From Pseudomonas sp. RIT-562 (GTDB lineage: Bacteria; Pseudomonadota; Gammaproteobacteria; Pseudomonadales; Pseudomonadaceae): a stretch of 64,000 bases of DNA. Positions 59,156-64,000 of the stretch are shown here, in pieces. Location: contig NZ_JAPJIV010000001.1 of NCBI RefSeq assembly GCF_026241895.1, forward strand, positions 434,001 through 498,000, in the 5' to 3' direction. Under the pieces are notes generated by a model that made no database searches, had not been told where the DNA came from, and worked only from the letters and a program-made list of their open reading frames with translations. Position 1 is the stretch's first letter. Every line of letters begins with the position of its first letter. The position numbers were made by a program, and so were the translations under genes.

Positions 59156-59917
59156 TTACTTATCGTCAGCTACACCCGGAACATTAGCGGTTTCGCCACT
59201 TGTCCCCTCAACTTCTTCCTTCATGCGCTTCAGGCCCAGGTGGCGCACGTCGGTGCCGCGCACCAGGTAGATCACCAGTTCCGAGATGTTGCGCGCGTGA
59301 TCGCCGATCCGCTCCAGGGAGCGCAAGACCCAGATGATGCTCAAGACCCGCGAAATAGAGCGCGGGTCTTCCATCATGTAGGTCGCCAGCTCACGCAGGG
59401 CGGTCTTGTACTCGCGATCGATGATCTTGTCGTACTGGGCGACCGACAACGCCAGGTCGGCGTCGAAGCGGGCAAAGGCGTCCAGCGCATCGCGCACCAT
59501 GTTGCGTACTTGATCGCCGATGTGACGCACTTCGACGTAACCGCGCGGCGCTTCACCTTCTTCGCACAGCTGGATGGCGCGACGGGCGATCTTGGTCGCT
59601 TCATCGCCGATGCGCTCCAGGTCGATCACCGACTTGGAGATGCTGATGATCAAGCGCAGGTCGGACGCCGCCGGCTGACGACGGGCCAGGATGCGCAGGC
59701 ATTCTTCGTCGATGTTGCGTTCCATCTGGTTGATTTGGTCATCGATCTCACGAACCTGCTGGGCCAGGCCGGAGTCGGCCTCGATCAGCGCGGTAACCGC
59801 GTCGTTCACTTGTTTCTCGACCAGTCCGCCCATGGCCAGGAGGTGGCTGCGCACTTCCTCGAGCTCGGCGTTGAACTGCGCGGAGATGTGATGGGTCAAG
59901 CCTTCCTTAGAAATCAT
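59156..59917 (-). CDS. phoU: Phosphate-signalling protein PhoU
   Basis: 253 residues, two three-helix bundles with metal-binding E/D motifs (DLERIGDEATKIARRAI and LERIGDHARNISELVIY). Links Pst to PhoR and keeps PhoR off when phosphate is plentiful. Last gene of pstC-pstA-pstB-phoU. Confidence 0.96.
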   Translation of the reverse strand: MISKEGLTHHISAQFNAELEEVRSHLLAMGGLVEKQVNDAVTALIEADSGLAQQVREIDDQINQMERNIDEECLRILARRQPAASDLRLIISISKSVIDLERIGDEATKIARRAIQLCEEGEAPRGYVEVRHIGDQVRNMVRDALDAFARFDADLALSVAQYDKIIDREYKTALRELATYMMEDPRSISRVLSIIWVLRSLERIGDHARNISELVIYLVRGTDVRHLGLKRMKEEVEGTSGETANVPGVADDK

Positions 59918-59933
59918 TGTGTCTGCTCCGCAA

Positions 59934-60029
59934 AAGCTGTGAGCTGCAAGCTACAAGCTGCAAGCTAAATTGTGTCGTACTCGAACCGCTCTTTCTTGCC
60001 GCTTGAAGCTAGCGGCTTGGAGCTGCTCC
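59934..60029. repeat. AGCTGCAAGCTACAAGCTGC-type repeat, class E
   Basis: Copies of AGCTGCAAGCTACAAGCTGC and the inverted GCTTGAAGCTAGCGGCTTGG lie in the phoU-pstB gap, inside the operon. Related to the repeat at 22476. Confidence 0.75.
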
Positions 60030-60031
60030 AA

Positions 60032-60865
60032 CTAGCCATAGCGACCGGTAATGTAATCTTCGGTCTGCTTCTTCGCCGGATTGGTGAACAGGGTATCGGT
60101 ATCGCCGAACTCCACCAGTTTGCCCATGTACATGAACGCCGTGTAGTCGGAAACCCGCGCGGCCTGTTGCATGTTGTGGGTGACGATGACAATGGTGAAC
60201 TTCGATTTCAGTTCGTAGATCAGCTCTTCAACTTTCAGCGTGGAGATCGGGTCGAGTGCCGAGCAGGGTTCGTCGAGCAGCAACACTTCCGGCTCCACGG
60301 CGATGGTACGGGCGATTACCAGACGTTGTTGTTGACCACCGGAAAGGCCCAGCGCGGACTCGTGCAGACGGTCTTTTACCTCGTCCCACAAAGCTGCGCC
60401 TTTGAGCGCCCATTCCACGGCTTCATCAAGTACACGCTTCTTGTTGATGCCCTGGATGCGCAAGCCGTAGACCACGTTTTCGTAGATGGTCTTGGGGAAC
60501 GGGTTGGGCTTCTGGAACACCATGCCGACTCGCCGACGCAGCTCTGCAACGTCTTCGCCCTTACGGTAGATGTTGTTGCCGTACAGATTGATGGCGCCTT
60601 CTACGCGACAACCGTCGACCAGGTCGTTCATGCGGTTGAAGGTGCGCAGCAGCGTGGACTTGCCGCAGCCGGACGGGCCGATGAACGCCGTCACGCGTTG
60701 CTTCGGGATGTTCATGCTGACGTCGTACAGCGCCTGCTTGTCACCGTAGAACAGGCTCAGGCCCGGCACTTCGATGGCAACGGTTTCCTGCTCGAGGGTC
60801 AGGCTCTGTTTGTCGCGACCCAGGGCCGACATGTTGATGCCGTGGGTATGAGTTTCGTGCTGCAT
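60032..60865 (-). CDS. pstB: Phosphate ABC transporter ATPase
   Basis: 277 residues. Walker [10 protein letters not shown] (63-71), signature LSGGQQQRL, and Walker [12 protein letters not shown]. Powers phosphate import through PstC-PstA. The N-terminal 35 residues before the ATPase core are longer than in E. coli, as seen in Pseudomonas. Cytoplasmic face of the membrane. Confidence 0.97.
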   Translation of the reverse strand: MQHETHTHGINMSALGRDKQSLTLEQETVAIEVPGLSLFYGDKQALYDVSMNIPKQRVTAFIGPSGCGKSTLLRTFNRMNDLVDGCRVEGAINLYGNNIYRKGEDVAELRRRVGMVFQKPNPFPKTIYENVVYGLRIQGINKKRVLDEAVEWALKGAALWDEVKDRLHESALGLSGGQQQRLVIARTIAVEPEVLLLDEPCSALDPISTLKVEELIYELKSKFTIVIVTHNMQQAARVSDYTAFMYMGKLVEFGDTDTLFTNPAKKQTEDYITGRYG

Positions 60866-60901
60866 GGGAGGCTCCCTGTGCTAACAAATTCGGTTCGGTT
60901 T

Positions 60902-60989
60902 TGTAGGAGTGAGCCTGCTCGCGATTCAGGCGGCGCGGTTTAACTCGCAAACCGCGGTGATACCATCGCGAGCAGGCTCGCTCCTACAT
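60902..60989. repeat. REP doublet, class A, inside the pst operon
   Basis: TGTAGGAGTGAGCCTGCTCG and the inverse, separated by a spacer with its own GCGGTTT/AAACCGC pairing. It fills the 139-base gap between pstA and pstB. Confidence 0.92.
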
Positions 60990-61004
60990 AGAAATCGTTG
61001 TTGA

Positions 61005-62675
61005 TCAGCTATCCAGCGCTTTGTATTTTTCGCGCAGGTGGTTACGGATATAGACGGCCGACAGGTTCAACGTCGCGATCACCAACACCAGCAGCAACGC
61101 AGTGGCGTACACCAATGGCCGCGCGGCTTCGACGTTCGGGCTCTGGAAGCCGACGTCATAGATATGGAAGCCCAGGTGCATGATTTTCTGATCAAGGTGC
61201 AGGTACGGATAGTTGCCGTCCAGCGGCAGCGACGGTGCCAGTTTCACCACACCCACCAGCATCAGCGGCGCCACTTCACCCGCAGCACGGGCCACGGCGA
61301 GGATCATGCCGGTCATCATCGCTGGGCTGGCCATCGGCAGCACGATCTTCCACAAGGTTTCCGCCTTGGTCGCGCCGAGGGCCAACGAGCCCTCGCGCAC
61401 CGTGCGAGGAATCCGCGCCAGGCCTTCTTCAGTGGCCACGATCACCACCGGTACCGCCAGCAGCGCCAGGGTCAGGGAGGCCCAGAGCAGCCCCGGAGTA
61501 CCGAAAGTCGGTGCCGGCAGGGCTTCAGGGAAAAACAACCGGTCAACCGAGCCGCCCAAAACATAAACGAAGAAGCCCAGGCCGAACACGCCGTAAACAA
61601 TGGCCGGGACACCTGCCAGGTTATTCACCGCGATGCGGATCAGGCGAGTCATGGTGTTTTGCTTAGCGTATTCACGCAGATACACCGCGGCCAGTACGCC
61701 AAATGGCGTCACGATCATCGCCATGATCAACGTCATCATCACGGTGCCGAAGATCGCCGGGAAGATCCCGCCTTCGGTGTTCGCTTCACGCGGGTCGTCG
61801 CTCAGGAACTCCCAGACTTTGCTGAAGTAGAAACCGATCTTGGTGAAGGTGCCCATGGCGTTCGGCTGGTAGGCGTGAACCACTTTGCCGATACCGATTT
61901 CGATCTCTTTGCCATTCGCATCGCGGGCCGTCAGGCTGTCGCGGTTGAACTGGGCATGCAGGTCGGCCAAACGTGCTTCGATGTCCTGGTAGCGGGCGTT
62001 GAGTTCGGCGCGCTCGGACTCCATGTCCGCTTGAGCGGTAGCGTCCAGCTTGCCAGCCAGTTCCAATTTGCGGCCATGCAGGCGGATGCGCTCCAGACCG
62101 GCGTTGATCGCGCCGATGTCAGACTTCTCCAGGGTCTTGAGCTCGCTTGCCAGCTTGTTGACGCGCTCAACACGGGCCTGCAACTCAGGCCACGCCGCCT
62201 CGCCTTCGGCGATGACCTTGCCATCCTGCTTGACGTTGACCAGGTAGCCGTAGAAGTTGCCCCACTCGCGGCGTTCGATCGCCATCAACTCTGGCGGCGT
62301 CTTCTGGTTCGTCAGCCACTCGCCCACGATCCAGGTGAAGTCGTTGCCGTTCAAGTCGCGGTTACCGACCTTGATCAGCTCGCGAGTCATGAATTCCGGG
62401 CCCTGATCGGGCACCGGCAAGCCGGCGCTTTTCAGGCGCTCACGGGGCACTTCTTCTTTCTGCACCACTTCGCCCACGACCAGGTGATTGGCCTGGCCAG
62501 GTACGTCGTAGCTGGCGTGGATCAGGTCCGCCGGCCAGAAATGGCCCAGGCCACGCACGGCAATCACGGCCAGCAAGCCAATGGTCATGATGACCGCGAT
62601 GGACACCGCGCCACCGCTGATCCAGACGCCTGGGGCGCCGCTCTTGAACCATCCATTCAGGGAGTTCTGTTTCAC
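61005..62675 (-). CDS. pstA: Phosphate ABC transporter permease PstA, long form
   Basis: 556 residues, about 250 more than E. coli PstA. After the first membrane helix (about 18-42) comes a periplasmic insertion (about 50-290) containing a coiled-coil-like stretch (about 165-240, rich in Glu/Leu/Ala). Then come the usual permease helices, with the EAA-like loop EGSLALGATKAETLWKIVLP. The GTG start at 62675 has AAAGG about 9 bases upstream. It lies 15 bases past pstC. Confidence 0.93.
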   Translation of the reverse strand: MKQNSLNGWFKSGAPGVWISGGAVSIAVIMTIGLLAVIAVRGLGHFWPADLIHASYDVPGQANHLVVGEVVQKEEVPRERLKSAGLPVPDQGPEFMTRELIKVGNRDLNGNDFTWIVGEWLTNQKTPPELMAIERREWGNFYGYLVNVKQDGKVIAEGEAAWPELQARVERVNKLASELKTLEKSDIGAINAGLERIRLHGRKLELAGKLDATAQADMESERAELNARYQDIEARLADLHAQFNRDSLTARDANGKEIEIGIGKVVHAYQPNAMGTFTKIGFYFSKVWEFLSDDPREANTEGGIFPAIFGTVMMTLIMAMIVTPFGVLAAVYLREYAKQNTMTRLIRIAVNNLAGVPAIVYGVFGLGFFVYVLGGSVDRLFFPEALPAPTFGTPGLLWASLTLALLAVPVVIVATEEGLARIPRTVREGSLALGATKAETLWKIVLPMASPAMMTGMILAVARAAGEVAPLMLVGVVKLAPSLPLDGNYPYLHLDQKIMHLGFHIYDVGFQSPNVEAARPLVYATALLLVLVIATLNLSAVYIRNHLREKYKALDS

Positions 62676-62690
62676 AGACTTCTACCTTTC

Positions 62691-64000
62691 TTAAAGCGAC
62701 GAGTATTTCTTGCGCAGACGCTGACGAATCAGTTCCGCGAGGGTGTTCATGACGAAGGTGAACAACAGCAGCACCAAGGCCGAGAGGAACAGCACGCGGT
62801 AGTGGCTGCCGCCGACTTCCGATTCGGGCATTTCCACCGCGACGTTGGCGGCCAGTGTGCGCAGGCCTTCGAACAGGTTCATTTCCATGACCGGGGTGTT
62901 ACCGGTGGCCATCAGCACGATCATCGTTTCACCGACCGCACGCCCCATGCCGATCATCAGCGCCGAGAAAATCCCCGGGCTGGCCGTCAGGATCACCACG
63001 CGAGTCATGGTCTGCCAAGGCGTGGCACCGAGTGCCAGGGAACCCAGGGTCAGGCCACGAGGTACGCTGAACACGGCGTCTTCGGCGATGGAGTAGATGT
63101 TCGGGATGACCGCAAAACCCATGGCCAAACCAACCACCAGGGCGTTGCGCTGGTCGTAGGTGATGCCCAGGTCGTGGGAGATCCACATGCGCATGTCGCC
63201 GCCGAAGAACCAGTTTTCCATGTACGGGCTCATGTACAACGACAACCAGCCCACGAACAGGATGACCGGGATCAGAATCGCGCTTTCCCAGCCGTCCGGT
63301 ACTTTCAGGCGGATGGATTCAGGCAGGCGACTGAAGACGAAACCCGCCACCAAAATGCCGATCGGCAACAGCATCAACAGACTGAAGATGCCCGGCAAGT
63401 GCCCTTCCACATAGGGAGCGAGGAACAGGCCAGCGAAGAAGCCGAGGATCACCGTCGGCATCGCTTCCATCAGCTCGATCACCGGCTTGACCTTGCGACG
63501 CAGGCTCGGCGCCATGAAGTAGGCGGTGTAGATCGCCGCTGCAACGGCCAATGGCGCGGCCAGCAGCATGGCGTAGAACGCAGCTTTCAGGGTACCGAAC
63601 GTCAGCGGGGACAGGCTCAGCTTGGGTTCAAAATCGGTATTGGCAGCGGTCGATTGCCAGACGTATTTAGGCTCGTCGTAGTTCTCGTACCAGACTTTGC
63701 TCCAGAGTGCGCTCCAGGAAACTTCCGGGTGCGGGTTATCGAGCAGCAGCGGTTGAATTTTGCCGCCCGCCTCGACGATCACGCGGTTGGCCCGTGGCGA
63801 CAGGCCGAAGACGCCCTGGCCGTCGACGACCTGGTCCACCAGCAGGGTGCGGTGGGCAGTACTGTGGAACACGCCGAGCTTGCCGGAAGCATCGAGGGCG
63901 ATGAAACCCTTGCGACGCTCTTCAGCAGTGATCTCGACAATTGGCGTAGTGCCCATCTGGAACGTACGGATCTGTTTCAGGCGTTGCTCGCCATCCGGGT
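62691..64000 (-). CDS. pstC: Phosphate ABC transporter permease PstC, C-terminal part
   Basis: Open through the right edge, so the N-terminus is missing; about 436 residues are visible. The first visible part (RTFQMGTTPIVEITAEE and the following 110 residues) is non-membrane and probably periplasmic. It is followed by about five to six helices with the EAA-like GSLALGATPWQTMTRVVI. An in-frame ATG at 63956 is internal, not the true start. Usual partner of PstA. pstS would lie beyond the window. Confidence 0.93.
   Translation of the reverse strand, partial: PDGEQRLKQIRTFQMGTTPIVEITAEERRKGFIALDASGKLGVFHSTAHRTLLVDQVVDGQGVFGLSPRANRVIVEAGGKIQPLLLDNPHPEVSWSALWSKVWYENYDEPKYVWQSTAANTDFEPKLSLSPLTFGTLKAAFYAMLLAAPLAVAAAIYTAYFMAPSLRRKVKPVIELMEAMPTVILGFFAGLFLAPYVEGHLPGIFSLLMLLPIGILVAGFVFSRLPESIRLKVPDGWESAILIPVILFVGWLSLYMSPYMENWFFGGDMRMWISHDLGITYDQRNALVVGLAMGFAVIPNIYSIAEDAVFSVPRGLTLGSLALGATPWQTMTRVVILTASPGIFSALMIGMGRAVGETMIVLMATGNTPVMEMNLFEGLRTLAANVAVEMPESEVGGSHYRVLFLSALVLLLFTFVMNTLAELIRQRLRKKYSSL

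Overview
The window is a chromosomal segment of a Pseudomonas, most likely of the P. fluorescens group. The evidence is the gene order (rep-xpt-cytochrome c5-dadX/dadA/dadR, rpmB/rpmG, radC/coaBC/dut/algC/argB, pyrE/crc, rph/yicC/gmk/rpoZ/spoT, exbB-exbD-tonB, oxyR/recG, HU, rubredoxin, ubiCA, phoBR, phoU-pstBAC), which is the familiar Pseudomonas core order. Further evidence is the GC-rich codon use and the many Pseudomonas-type REP doublets between genes. Almost everything is vertically inherited housekeeping DNA. No rRNA, tRNA, CRISPR array, prophage or intact insertion sequence was seen.

Layout. 0-6 kb: the 5' part of a GGDEF protein, Rep helicase, xanthine phosphoribosyltransferase, a CoA-transferase/hydrolase and cytochrome c5. 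6-20 kb: an amino-acid and polyamine catabolic neighbourhood, with a PauR-like cupin regulator, dadX, a RidA protein, dadA, divergent dadR, a glutamylpolyamine-type FAD oxidoreductase, a MocR regulator, a phospholipase D lipoprotein, an MFS carrier, KauB-type aldehyde dehydrogenase and a small cupin protein. 20-32 kb: ribosomal proteins L28 and L33, a peptide-binding protein, then nucleotide, CoA, arginine and pyrimidine synthesis genes and the catabolite-repression protein Crc. 31-45 kb: gmk, rpoZ, spoT (ppGpp metabolism), a second RidA, a pair of paralogous lipoproteins, the TonB energising operon, OxyR, RecG and a YbaK-HDOD fusion protein.

45-49 kb is the only clearly accessory stretch. 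It holds the decayed copy of a duplicated chromosomal segment (3' end of the HDOD gene plus the small gene next to it). The copy is now split by an AT-richer gene for a delta-60-repeat protein and is followed by a gene for a double zinc-ribbon, transposase-recognition-like protein. 49-64 kb: HU, the rubredoxin/rubredoxin reductase pair, ubiC-ubiA, and then the phosphate-starvation block. In that block phoB (with a recognisable Pho box), phoR, a CNNM-type transporter, an M23 peptidase and a response regulator lie next to pstC-pstA-pstB-phoU, so the phosphate sensor and the transporter that signals to it are nearly contiguous.

REP doublets of at least three sequence classes fill many intergenic spaces, including the inside of the pst operon. 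The most unusual points are the duplication with insertion at 45-48 kb, the double zinc-ribbon protein, the REP doublets that share a spacer despite different ends, the tandem lipoprotein pair, and the large periplasmic insertion in PstA. I saw no compelling evidence for a wholly new defence or mobile system.
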